A stretch of 64,000 nucleotides of DNA, from the NCBI RefSeq assembly GCF_000686905.1, contig NZ_JMLW01000007.1, positions 53,029-117,028 on the forward strand. The letters run 5' to 3'. The notes beneath the pieces are model-generated. The model did no database searches and was not told the DNA's origin. It saw only the letters and a program-made list of their open reading frames with translations. This DNA comes from Marinospirillum insulare DSM 21763 (GTDB lineage: Bacteria > Pseudomonadota > Gammaproteobacteria > Pseudomonadales > Halomonadaceae). Below, piece by piece: positions 41,755 to 50,152 of the stretch (positions within the stretch are counted from its first letter, which is position 1; the number at the start of each line of letters is the position of its first letter). Made by a program: the position numbers and the translations under genes.

Positions 41755-41901
41755 TTACCAAGCAGTAGTGTATTGCCAAGTTGCTTTGGTAGGTGCTGAG
41801 ACTTTAAGTTGATGAGTTGTATTTTGCCAAACAGCCAGCCTACTAGCCAGCTGGGTAACAGACTTATAAAAAGCTAAAGCAATGGCTATTAATAACTGCA
41901 T
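41755..41901 (-). CDS. possible 48-residue small protein
   Basis: A short open frame starts five bases after the stop of the nucleotide-sugar dehydratase gene. The sequence AAGGTGA overlapping that stop could serve as its ribosome-binding site. The product begins MQLLIAIALAFYKSV, a hydrophobic or amphipathic helix, and ends in a Trp/Thr-rich tail. No family was recognised. It would explain most of the 245-base interval before the RloA-like gene, which otherwise appears empty. Confidence 0.35.
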   Translation of the reverse strand: MQLLIAIALAFYKSVTQLASRLAVWQNTTHQLKVSAPTKATWQYTTAW

Positions 41902-41906
41902 CAGGG

Positions 41907-43898
41907 TCACCTTTCAGTATTAACTGTGTCTTGCTTGTTTTTAAACACCAGGTCAACCAAACCACCCTGGGGTTGGTAGCCTTCAACTAGCTTGCGTAGC
42001 TGTTGGCGTATTTCAAGGCAGTTATCAGCCCGGGCTAATTGGTTAAGGGTGCCTAGGTGTTCGGTAAGGGTCTGCCAATCAATAAAGTCTTCATTGGCGC
42101 GCATAATTTTAGGGTGCTGGGTGTTGGTAACATTATCGCCTATCAGTAATTCTTCGTAGAGTTTTTCACCCAGGCGTAAACCAGTAAACTTAATTTCAAT
42201 ATCGCCGTCGGGGTTTTCTGGGTTACGAACACTTAAGCCGGTTAACATAATCATTTTTTGGGCTAAATCTAAAATTTTAACCGGCTCACCCATATCTAAC
42301 ACCAATACATCACCGCCCTGCCCCATAGAACCAGCTTGAATAACCAGCTGTGCGGCTTCGGGTATGGTCATAAAATAACGGGTAATTTTGGGGTGGGTAA
42401 CGGTTAAACAATTACCGTCTTTAATTTGCTTGGTGAATAAAGGAATCACCGAACCAGAAGAACCCAACACATTACCAAAGCGCACCATGGTAAAGCGGGT
42501 AGTGTTTATATAGCTTTGCTTAGGTTCACGATCAAACAAAACCACTTCACGTTCTTGGCTAAGTGCTTGCAAAGTCATTTCCGCTAAGCGTTTAGTACTG
42601 CCCATCACATTGGTCGGGCGCACCGCCTTGTCGGTAGAGATCAGCACAAAGTTTTTAACCTGGGTGGCTATGGCTGCTTGGGCAGTGTTCAGCGTTCCAA
42701 ACACATTATTAACAATGCCTTCCACCACATTCATTTCAACCAGAGGAACATGCTTATAAGCCGCTGCATGGTAAACAGTGTCTATCTGCCAGCAAGCCAT
42801 GACTTCTTTTAAACGCCTAAAATTACGAATAGAACCTAAAATAGGAATCAGCTCTATCGACAAGGCTTGGTCTTCAATTAACTGCTGTAACTCGGTTTGA
42901 ATGGCGTATAGATTAAACTCACTGTGCTCATACAAAACCAGCTTAAGCGCACCACTGGCTAAAATTTGTCGGCAAAGTTCAGAGCCTATCGACCCCCCTG
43001 CACCAGTCACCATTACATTTTGTTTTTTTATGCAGCGTTCAAATAACTGCCTATTGGGTTCTACTTCATCTCGCCCTAAAAGATCTGCAATATCAACGTC
43101 TTGAATATCTTGAACTTTAATTTTACCGCTGGCTAAATCCATAAAACCCGGAATGGTTCTAACATGCACCGGGTAGGGCGCAAGGCTTTCTAAAACCTCT
43201 TTACGCCTAGCACGGCTGGCTGAAGGAATGGCTAATAACACCTGGGTAGCGTTGGTTCTTCTAATCACCTTTTCTAGCTGCCTAGGCTTATATACCCTTA
43301 AACCCGCAATAGTGCGCCCATAAATGCTTGAGTCATCATCCACAAAAGCGATGGGCAGAATATCGCCACTTAAACGCAAAGCCGCAACTAGCTGGTTACC
43401 CGAAGAACCCGCCCCATAAATAATGACCCTAGGCAAATTGGTGTAAGACTGCTTAGAAGGCTTAAACTTTAAATAGTAGCTATTAGATAAAAAAACACGC
43501 ATTAACCAACGTAAGCCACCCATGGTTAATAAGCTGAATACCCAATAATTAAAAACCACAGACCTAGGTACAGGGGTTGCTAGGCTTTCAAACCAATAAA
43601 TAGCAAGGGCTAGCAATAATGCAGAAATAGAAATTGCATTAGTAATGGTTTTTAACGCATCAATATTAAAGTAACGAATAACCGCCCGGTACATACCAAA
43701 AGGAATAAAAACCATCACCGCAATAATAGGCGCCACTGCAAACAACCACAAGTGCTGATCTAGGTAAGGACCAACAGAATCAAAACCCACCCTAGCCACA
43801 AAAGCTAGCCATAAAGAAAGGCAGACTAAAGTTATGTCTGCCACTAGCTGTAAAAAACGCTTAGCCCAACGGGGCAAGCCTAAAAGAAGTTTTTTCAT
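41907..43898 (-). CDS. nucleotide-sugar 4,6-dehydratase (WbpM/PglF/CapD-like)
   Basis: Four N-terminal membrane segments are followed by two Rossmann domains. The catalytic one begins VTGAGGSIGSELCRQIL and contains STDKAVRPTNVMGSTKR, with the Met/Lys of the modified SDR active site. Enzymes of this size (663 residues) turn UDP-GlcNAc into the 4-keto-6-deoxy sugar, the first step to bacillosamine or QuiNAc. It is 13 bases from the aminotransferase gene. Confidence 0.92.
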   Translation of the reverse strand: MKKLLLGLPRWAKRFLQLVADITLVCLSLWLAFVARVGFDSVGPYLDQHLWLFAVAPIIAVMVFIPFGMYRAVIRYFNIDALKTITNAISISALLLALAIYWFESLATPVPRSVVFNYWVFSLLTMGGLRWLMRVFLSNSYYLKFKPSKQSYTNLPRVIIYGAGSSGNQLVAALRLSGDILPIAFVDDDSSIYGRTIAGLRVYKPRQLEKVIRRTNATQVLLAIPSASRARRKEVLESLAPYPVHVRTIPGFMDLASGKIKVQDIQDVDIADLLGRDEVEPNRQLFERCIKKQNVMVTGAGGSIGSELCRQILASGALKLVLYEHSEFNLYAIQTELQQLIEDQALSIELIPILGSIRNFRRLKEVMACWQIDTVYHAAAYKHVPLVEMNVVEGIVNNVFGTLNTAQAAIATQVKNFVLISTDKAVRPTNVMGSTKRLAEMTLQALSQEREVVLFDREPKQSYINTTRFTMVRFGNVLGSSGSVIPLFTKQIKDGNCLTVTHPKITRYFMTIPEAAQLVIQAGSMGQGGDVLVLDMGEPVKILDLAQKMIMLTGLSVRNPENPDGDIEIKFTGLRLGEKLYEELLIGDNVTNTQHPKIMRANEDFIDWQTLTEHLGTLNQLARADNCLEIRQQLRKLVEGYQPQGGLVDLVFKNKQDTVNTER

Positions 43899-43910
43899 TC
43901 AATACTATCC

Positions 43911-45068
43911 TTAGTGTTCTGCCATGACTTCCTTTAACACTTTACAGGTTTTATCTATTTCTGCTTGAGTTAAGGTAGGGTGAACCAAAAACATTAGGCT
44001 AGTTTCCCCGAGTTGTTTAGCAACAGGCAAAGATTCTTTAGGCCTAAAACCCGTGTTATCAAAAGCTTTTTCTAAATAAACTTCTGAACAAGAACCCGAA
44101 AAACACGGTACACCGCGCTGGTTAATCTCCTGCATTATTTTATCACGCAAAGCGGCATCGCCTTCAACAAATACATAACACTTATAAGCAGCATGAAGAA
44201 AATCTTCGCCCACTTCGGCAACACGCAAGCCAGGTAACTGTTTGGCGGTTGCCCAAATTTGCTGGGCATAGTTTAACCGAGTTGTTTGCCACTCTTGCAT
44301 ACGCTTTAGTTGAATACGCCCAATGACCGCCTGCACTTCAGTCATACGCCAGTTAGTACCAAAGCTTTCATGCAACCAACGAAACCCAGGCGCGTGTTCA
44401 CGCTCATAAACAGCCTCATAGCTTTTACCATGATCTTTATAAGACCACATTTTACGCCAAAGCTGTTCATTGTTAGTAGTGACCATGCCACCTTCGCCGC
44501 CCGTCGTCATAATTTTGTCTTGGCAAAAAGACCAACAACCCACATGACCAATAGAGCCAACCGCACGGCCTTTGTATTTAGCACCATGCGCCTGAGCACA
44601 GTCTTCAATAATGTACAGGTTATGCTTAGCGGCTAAAGCCATTAAGGCATCCATATCGGCAGGCATACCGGCTAAATGCACCACAACTATGGCTTTAGTT
44701 TTAGCAGTTAAAAAAGACTCAATCGTATGGGCTTCAATGTTTTGGCTGTTCAAGTCTACATCTGCAAACACAGGTGTAGCACCGGCATTTACAACGCTAG
44801 AAATAGACGCGATAAAAGTACGTGGGGTAACGATAACCTCATCACCTGCGCCAATGCCTAAAGCAATTAAGGCAACATCTAGCGCCAATGTACCGTTAGC
44901 CAAAGCAACAGCGTGTTTAGAATCAGCCCAAGCAGCAAATTCTTTTTCAAATTCACGGCACTCTTGACCAGTCCAATAGTTAACTTTATTAGAAAGAATC
45001 ACATCACGAGCAGCATTGGCCTCTTCTTCAGTGAAAGAAGGCCAAGGAGAAAAAGGGGTGTTTAGCAT
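43911..45068 (-). CDS. DegT/DnrJ/EryC1 sugar aminotransferase (PglE-like)
   Basis: This PLP enzyme of 385 residues aminates a keto-sugar nucleotide. The PLP lysine is Lys185 in SFCQDKIMTTGGEGGM, and EDCAQAHGAKYKG is a conserved cofactor-site segment. Next to the 4,6-dehydratase and the PglD-like acetyltransferase, it most likely makes UDP-4-amino-4,6-dideoxy-GlcNAc. The gene is complete. Confidence 0.9.
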   Translation of the reverse strand: MLNTPFSPWPSFTEEEANAARDVILSNKVNYWTGQECREFEKEFAAWADSKHAVALANGTLALDVALIALGIGAGDEVIVTPRTFIASISSVVNAGATPVFADVDLNSQNIEAHTIESFLTAKTKAIVVVHLAGMPADMDALMALAAKHNLYIIEDCAQAHGAKYKGRAVGSIGHVGCWSFCQDKIMTTGGEGGMVTTNNEQLWRKMWSYKDHGKSYEAVYEREHAPGFRWLHESFGTNWRMTEVQAVIGRIQLKRMQEWQTTRLNYAQQIWATAKQLPGLRVAEVGEDFLHAAYKCYVFVEGDAALRDKIMQEINQRGVPCFSGSCSEVYLEKAFDNTGFRPKESLPVAKQLGETSLMFLVHPTLTQAEIDKTCKVLKEVMAEH

Positions 45069-45077
45069 AAAAATCTC

Positions 45078-45572
45078 TTAAATAGTAATTAAAGCTTCAA
45101 GCTTAAGTTCTGAACCTGTAGATAATTTGAATTCTTGCTTTAAAGCAGCCGTTTCCCGAACACGTGATCTTGGAACTTTTGGCCTTAACGAGTTACTTAA
45201 GTAGCATAGAGTTTCACTAGCTAGATTGGCTTCATATTGCTTATAAAGCTGCAAAGTACTTTTAAGTTGCTCTATTCCCGATGAAATCCAGCCGCTGTAC
45301 CTACGCTCTTTTAGCTCTATAAAAAGCACCTTATTATTAGGTATCTTTATAGCTGCATCACAGCTTGAGATAACACCGCCATCAGCTTTTGTATAAACAA
45401 TACATTTATCTATAGCGTAAAACGAAAGTTCTAGCGCACTAGTATTTTTGACAACTGCAATCCAATCTACTTTATTTTCAAAGTCAACAAATGCAGGACT
45501 GTCATTCTTATCGCAAACGCCAAACTCTTCTGCACTAACTAGCGTCAGGCATTTATCCTTAAAAAAACTCAT
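45078..45572 (-). CDS. predicted PD-(D/E)XK nuclease-like protein
   Basis: No named family was recognised for this 164-residue protein. The segment CDAAIKIPNNKVLFIELKER has the spacing of a PD-(D/E)XK active site (Asp72, Glu86, Lys88), with a hydrophobic strand before ELK. It starts three bases after the stop of an AAA ATPase gene, so the pair is translationally linked. A DNA-cleaving effector partnered with the ATPase is the simplest reading, but it is an inference. Confidence 0.6.
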   Translation of the reverse strand: MSFFKDKCLTLVSAEEFGVCDKNDSPAFVDFENKVDWIAVVKNTSALELSFYAIDKCIVYTKADGGVISSCDAAIKIPNNKVLFIELKERRYSGWISSGIEQLKSTLQLYKQYEANLASETLCYLSNSLRPKVPRSRVRETAALKQEFKLSTGSELKLEALITI

Positions 45573-45575
45573 TTC

Positions 45576-46835
45576 CTATCCTAAATCCAGCATTTTAGAA
45601 ATATTCTCACTAATTTCATCAAATACGCTATTTAATGAATGTTCTTCAGAGATATAACCACCAGTTTTATTTAATAATTGAATATTTCCTGAATCATCGA
45701 GCACATAAACATTTGTGTCATCTAATGAAACTTCTGCACCAGTAGGTACCATTTTTCTAACTTCTGCTATTAAGTCAGTCGAAGCAAGCCCATCACCTAA
45801 TATTTCTTCTAGCCGCACTAGAGTTTGCTTGGCTTCAATACAAAGTGCTACATAGCTTAAAATATAAGGGCTGTGTGAAGTAATCAGCAACTGGTTTTCA
45901 GAAATTTTATTTAAGTGCTGAATCAAACTAAACAAAGCTTTACGCTGAGAATCTGGGTGTAAGTTTTGCTCTGGCTCTTCAACAATATTTATAAAGCTTC
46001 CATAGTCGTACTGCTTCAACAGCTTATTAAGCTGCTCGTTTGTAGAAACATTAGGGTCAGTAGCATCACGATAAAGCCCTTTAGTAATTTTGATAAACCT
46101 ATCAACAATATTTCGTTTCTGAACTTCGCTATAAACCTCATGTGAAGGGTCGTCAGTTCGATTCAACACATAGTTAGATAAAAACTCTGTCACCAAAAAT
46201 AGCGGCACATAGCTTTGATAGCCGCTTGAGCCATGCAAAAGATTGGTTTCATAATCACTGCCAACTAATAACGAGATAGCATTTTTTTCTGAATACTTAA
46301 AACTTAACCTACCTATAGGAATAAGCACTTCCTTTCGGCTTTGTGCCCACTGTTTGGCGTGTTCATATTCTTTTAAAAAAGTTGCTAGTGGTTTTGGCAA
46401 GCCTTCAATATATTCAACCTTAGGAATAGACGTAAGAAAATTACGCTCTGCTGGCACATACATAATTTTTGGCATTAAAAAATCTGCTTGTTCAGATAAC
46501 TGTGTAGCAGAAAACTTGCCATTTTCTAGTTTAAACTCACAAGCTTTACCAACAAAGTGAATATAAGAGTTATCCCTAAAGTAGCTTTGAATACCCTGAT
46601 AAGAGATTACTTCTTTTAAAAAATAGCCCGATTTTTGGCATTGCTCAAGACTGACTTCTTCACGCACCACGGCTTTTTCTAACCAAAGTAACGATGAGTA
46701 TATTTTAGCAAGTGTACTTTTGCCTGAGCCTTGCGGTCCTAAAAAAATAGTTAAGCGATTTATATGGATAAACGAATCACCTAAACCGTTTTTAACAGGC
46801 CCAACATTTTTTACGATTAGCTTATTCATCGTCAT
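45576..46835 (-). CDS. AAA/ABC-type ATPase, OLD/RloA-like
   Basis: The 419-residue protein has Walker A GPQGSGKS (residues 33-40), a degenerate signature near SSGYQS (203-208), Walker B NIVEEPEQNLHP (about 283-293) and the switch histidine His321 in TSHSPYIL. This is the AAA_15/AAA_21 architecture found in many defence systems (Septu, PARIS, Gabija, retron-associated). It lacks the TOPRIM domain of OLD; the small gene after it may supply the nuclease. The pair splits the dehydratase/aminotransferase genes from the acetyltransferase/sugar transferase genes. Confidence 0.8.
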   Translation of the reverse strand: MTMNKLIVKNVGPVKNGLGDSFIHINRLTIFLGPQGSGKSTLAKIYSSLLWLEKAVVREEVSLEQCQKSGYFLKEVISYQGIQSYFRDNSYIHFVGKACEFKLENGKFSATQLSEQADFLMPKIMYVPAERNFLTSIPKVEYIEGLPKPLATFLKEYEHAKQWAQSRKEVLIPIGRLSFKYSEKNAISLLVGSDYETNLLHGSSGYQSYVPLFLVTEFLSNYVLNRTDDPSHEVYSEVQKRNIVDRFIKITKGLYRDATDPNVSTNEQLNKLLKQYDYGSFINIVEEPEQNLHPDSQRKALFSLIQHLNKISENQLLITSHSPYILSYVALCIEAKQTLVRLEEILGDGLASTDLIAEVRKMVPTGAEVSLDDTNVYVLDDSGNIQLLNKTGGYISEEHSLNSVFDEISENISKMLDLG

Positions 46836-46900
46836 ATAATAACACTCTTATTTATAGCGTTAGCCCAAGCACTTACATTACTGATAATGGCAAAAGTTTT

Positions 46901-47542
46901 TTATTGCCTCACAAGCAACCTTGCAGGGTTTCCTATAACAGTAACACCAGCAGGTACGCTTTTTGTAACAACAGCGCCCATGCCGACAATAGCACCACGA
47001 CCAATTGTTAAAGGTTTATCTGGTGTTCCTTGCTTAATAATTGCTCCAGTTCCTATGTAAGCATGATCTTCTATATGCACATTACCGTTACACTGCACCT
47101 TAGGTGCAAAAGTCACGAAATCTCCAATTACGCAATCGTGTGCTACATAGCTATAAATATTGGCATGAAACTGCTTACCAATTTTTATATTAGAAGTCAG
47201 TTGGGTGAAGTGGCAAAGTATGGAACCTTCACCTATTTCCACTTGATCTAGGATAATTGAGTTCGATGCTTGTACAGGTGCATTTTTTATATTGTCTTGC
47301 TTGCACTTAGCTTCTAAAGACTCGCGTATTTGACTATTGGCAATCGCAAATACTATAAATTTATCTGCTTGAGGTAAATCTAAAAAATCTTGGTAGCTGT
47401 AAATAGGATACCCATTCAACTTACTATCAACTAAGCCATCATCAACAAAACACAATTCAGTATTTACATATTGCTCACGAACTAGTGGCAATATCTCTCG
47501 ACCAAACCCACTTGCACCATAGATACCAATAATTTTTTGCAT
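46901..47542 (-). CDS. sugar O/N-acetyltransferase (PglD/NeuD-like)
   Basis: An N-terminal Rossmann-like nucleotide-sugar domain (IGIYGASGFGREILPLV) is followed by a left-handed beta-helix of hexapeptide repeats (for example IGEGSI, IEDHAYIGTGAII, IGRGAIVGMGAVV). The 213-residue size matches PglD/NeuD. Beside a PglC-like transferase and the PglE/PglF-like genes, it probably completes UDP-N,N'-diacetylbacillosamine. Confidence 0.88.
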   Translation of the reverse strand: MQKIIGIYGASGFGREILPLVREQYVNTELCFVDDGLVDSKLNGYPIYSYQDFLDLPQADKFIVFAIANSQIRESLEAKCKQDNIKNAPVQASNSIILDQVEIGEGSILCHFTQLTSNIKIGKQFHANIYSYVAHDCVIGDFVTFAPKVQCNGNVHIEDHAYIGTGAIIKQGTPDKPLTIGRGAIVGMGAVVTKSVPAGVTVIGNPARLLVRQ

Positions 47543-47561
47543 CTACTTAAGTCCTTAATAA

Positions 47562-48158
47562 TTATTTATCACAACCCGTAAACTTACTCATGGTCGCCTC
47601 ACCTTTGGCACTAATTCCATCCTTAACCAATACTTTTTTAACCGTCAAAAACACAATCTTCAAATCCAACCAAAAAGAACGGTTGTCTACATACCAAACG
47701 TCCAGCTTAAATTTATCTTCCCAACTAATAGCATTGCGCCCATTAACTTGCGCCCAGCCGGTAACACCAGGACGCGCCTCGTGGCGGCGGTATTGCTCTT
47801 TAGAATACAAGGGTAGGTATTCCATTAACAAAGGCCGAGGCCCAACCAAACTCATATCGCCTTTAAGCACATTCCACAGCTCAGGTAATTCATCTAAACT
47901 GCTAGAACGTAAAAAAGCACCAAAGGGTGTCATACGTTCTTCGTCAGGTAAAGGCTTACCCTGTGAGTCTAGGGCATCACGCATGGTACGGAATTTAATC
48001 ATTTCAAACGGCTTGCCATCTTTACCCGGGCGCACCTGACGAAATAAAACCGGCGAACCCAGCTTGCGACGAATTTTCCAAGCCACAAAAGCAATAACAG
48101 GGCTAAGGATAAGTAAGCCAAACAAAGAGGCGAAGATATCGAAGAGACGTTTAAGCAT
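47562..48158 (-). CDS. initiating sugar-phosphate transferase (PglC-like)
   Basis: This monotopic phosphoglycosyl transferase of 198 residues has one N-terminal re-entrant helix (about residues 8-27) and the catalytic Asp-Glu pair in SSLDELPELWNVLKGDMSLVG. It transfers a phospho-sugar to undecaprenyl phosphate to start repeat-unit assembly. The short form without extra membrane helices is the PglC/WbaP-core type. The acetyltransferase gene follows after 19 bases. Confidence 0.92.
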   Translation of the reverse strand: MLKRLFDIFASLFGLLILSPVIAFVAWKIRRKLGSPVLFRQVRPGKDGKPFEMIKFRTMRDALDSQGKPLPDEERMTPFGAFLRSSSLDELPELWNVLKGDMSLVGPRPLLMEYLPLYSKEQYRRHEARPGVTGWAQVNGRNAISWEDKFKLDVWYVDNRSFWLDLKIVFLTVKKVLVKDGISAKGEATMSKFTGCDK

Positions 48159-48219
48159 TAAAAAATCCGAATGAAACTACAATAAAAACAAAGAGCATGT
48201 TAAATTACAAAATATACCA

Positions 48220-49437
48220 CTATAAGAACCTATTAATCAACTTAATAAATTGCGAGCAATCACCTGCATAATTAGGGTATGCTTTAGAAAGATTTATAAT
48301 TGAAGATACAGATATTAAAAGAACATTAAATCCACTTATTTCTGAATAAAATTTTTCAAACTGATCATATATTAGAATAGCCTTTTTTTTATTATCTTCT
48401 AAAAACTTCTGCTCAATACTTCTTTTGCCATTATTTAGGTTAACAACCAATACCATCCATTCAATATCTTTATTGTTTTTTTCATTTTCTGATAGCTGGT
48501 CATTTAGCATGTTGAATGACTGCAAGCGTTGTATTGCATTCAGTTTATTCTCTAGCATTTTTAAATCAGTTTTTTTTCTTTCATATAAGCTTTTTTTTAA
48601 ATGAATAAACCCCTCATCAAATGCAATCAAGTCACTCATTATCTTAAATAAGGCTTCCCATTGTTTTTGATTATAAGTCTTAGACTCATCTGGTGCATGA
48701 GAAAGGTTTTTTATTTGAGTATTTTCAAGTGTATCTACAATTTCTATAGTAGTAGCCCAAATATGCTGCTTATATGTGCGTAACTGAGCTTCTACTCTAA
48801 ATTTTTTGCTAGCCCTATTTTGATAGCTAAAAACCAAATGAATACTACGGTAGCGGCAATCATTACTTTTAGGCTCTAAAATATAATCCTTAGTTGATAA
48901 GATTTCTAATCTACTAATTCCTAAAACTAATTTATTTATTTTATTTTGAAGGGCTCGTAACTCCGTTACGGTATTACAAATAAATCTACAACCTCCAATA
49001 TCACTCATGTTGGTAACACACATAGAGTTTGTAGTACTTCCATCTAATGAAGGTCTTTGTAGCTTATTAACTATTGTATCAAGTTGTTTAAGACGCTTAG
49101 CAGCTGTAGGCGCTATTTTTAAATTATCTGAAGCTTTTTTTAAAACATAAAAGACTGTATCTAAAGGTTTTTGATGATCAGCTCTATACAGTCTAATAAT
49201 TTTTTCAGCATTTTTTAAATCCCCCTCCGAGCGCCTTAATGCACGTCCAGCATTTTTAACGCTTTTATTGGAGTAGGAAGAAATTTCTGTAGTTTGCTCT
49301 AAGCACTCAAGGTAGGCCAGTATTTCGCTGGTTAGGTTAATATCTTCATCTACAATAAGATGACCTAAAGGTTCATCATCGGTGATTTCAAAGCTAAAAT
49401 CTCTGACCTGACCTTTAGGCTCCTTCAAACTTTTCAC
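48220..49437 (-). CDS. RelA/SpoT-domain protein, likely toxSAS-type toxin
   Basis: The 405-residue protein holds a complete RelA/SpoT synthetase domain: SDIGGCRFIC (about 145-154), CRYRSIHLVF (194-203) with the G-loop Tyr, VEAQLRT (215-221) and HIWATTIE (225-232). No hydrolase, TGS or ACT domain is present. Such small alarmone synthetases act either as (p)ppGpp makers or as toxins (toxSAS) that pyrophosphorylate tRNA or make (pp)pApp. The adjacent Panacea-domain gene argues for a toxin. The start is GTG, one base after the antitoxin stop. The C-terminal 160 residues are helical and of unknown role. Confidence 0.8.
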   Translation of the reverse strand: MKSLKEPKGQVRDFSFEITDDEPLGHLIVDEDINLTSEILAYLECLEQTTEISSYSNKSVKNAGRALRRSEGDLKNAEKIIRLYRADHQKPLDTVFYVLKKASDNLKIAPTAAKRLKQLDTIVNKLQRPSLDGSTTNSMCVTNMSDIGGCRFICNTVTELRALQNKINKLVLGISRLEILSTKDYILEPKSNDCRYRSIHLVFSYQNRASKKFRVEAQLRTYKQHIWATTIEIVDTLENTQIKNLSHAPDESKTYNQKQWEALFKIMSDLIAFDEGFIHLKKSLYERKKTDLKMLENKLNAIQRLQSFNMLNDQLSENEKNNKDIEWMVLVVNLNNGKRSIEQKFLEDNKKKAILIYDQFEKFYSEISGFNVLLISVSSIINLSKAYPNYAGDCSQFIKLINRFL

Positions 49438-49438
49438 C

Positions 49439-49906
49439 TTATAAGCAGTTTGTAAAACCTGACTCTTTAATTAAAGCATAGTGATTTTTAATAATCTCAT
49501 CAGGAATGATTTTAAAGCCATTATCATTCCAAACTTGGTGCCATGGGCTGCCTGAACGATGTGTGAGTTCTACCAATTGTGGCCCAGAGTAATGACCGAG
49601 AACTTCTATAACCTGGCAAACAATTTTCTGACTAGCAACATCAAGCTGTACTTCAGAGTGTTCACTAATAAAGTCAGCACCATATTGTTTAAAGTTGAAA
49701 TAGACCGAAGGTACTACAGGGCCATATTTCCATGCATGAACATCCTCTAAAATTAAAGGGCGGTCAAAATGCGCCAAAGAAACACCATGACAGACATACA
49801 CAAGCTTTTGAATTTGTAAATTTGTGAACTGCTTACCTTGTTTTGCAGCTTGCTCAAGCAATACATAAGCTACGTCTATAGCTGAATATGTATGATACGC
49901 TTTCAT
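49439..49906 (-). CDS. Panacea-domain (DUF4065/SocA-like) antitoxin
   Basis: The 155-residue protein has the DUF4065 signature: LQIQKLVYVCHGVSL (about 30-44), then HAWKYGPVVPSVYFNFKQYG (57-76). Panacea domains are known antitoxins that neutralise diverse toxins, including toxSAS. It precedes the RelA/SpoT-domain gene by one base, in the usual antitoxin-first order. ATG 49906 is preferred to the longer frame (49954) because GGGGAT lies upstream of it and the extension is an aromatic low-complexity run. Confidence 0.82.
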   Translation of the reverse strand: MKAYHTYSAIDVAYVLLEQAAKQGKQFTNLQIQKLVYVCHGVSLAHFDRPLILEDVHAWKYGPVVPSVYFNFKQYGADFISEHSEVQLDVASQKIVCQVIEVLGHYSGPQLVELTHRSGSPWHQVWNDNGFKIIPDEIIKNHYALIKESGFTNCL

Positions 49907-50152
49907 AAGACTATCCCCACAAGTTAAGAACTTAAAGAAAAATACGAAAAACATTAAGTTGAACGCAAACTATACAGCAAAAAAGCTTGGTGATACACAC
50001 TAGTATACTTTTTGCACAGCCGGTCCTACCAATTTTACCAAAATGCAGGGTTCAAACCGGCTGATAAAATATCAGAGCTAACGCTTTACTTGTCACTTCT
50101 TCAGAAGTAAACCTGTTAAGCCACACAATGAGTGCCAATAATAAAGAAGCGT

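Noticed and set aside
44310..44967. Plus-strand open frames opposite the aminotransferase gene
   Set aside because: They mirror a well-conserved gene and have no ribosome-binding site or family motif.
47590..48039. Open reading frame of 149 codons on the plus strand
   Set aside because: It is a shadow of the conserved sugar transferase gene on the other strand.
50017..50063. A functional tRNA gene
   Set aside because: Only an acceptor-like end and a T-arm-like piece are seen, in the wrong order for a cloverleaf.
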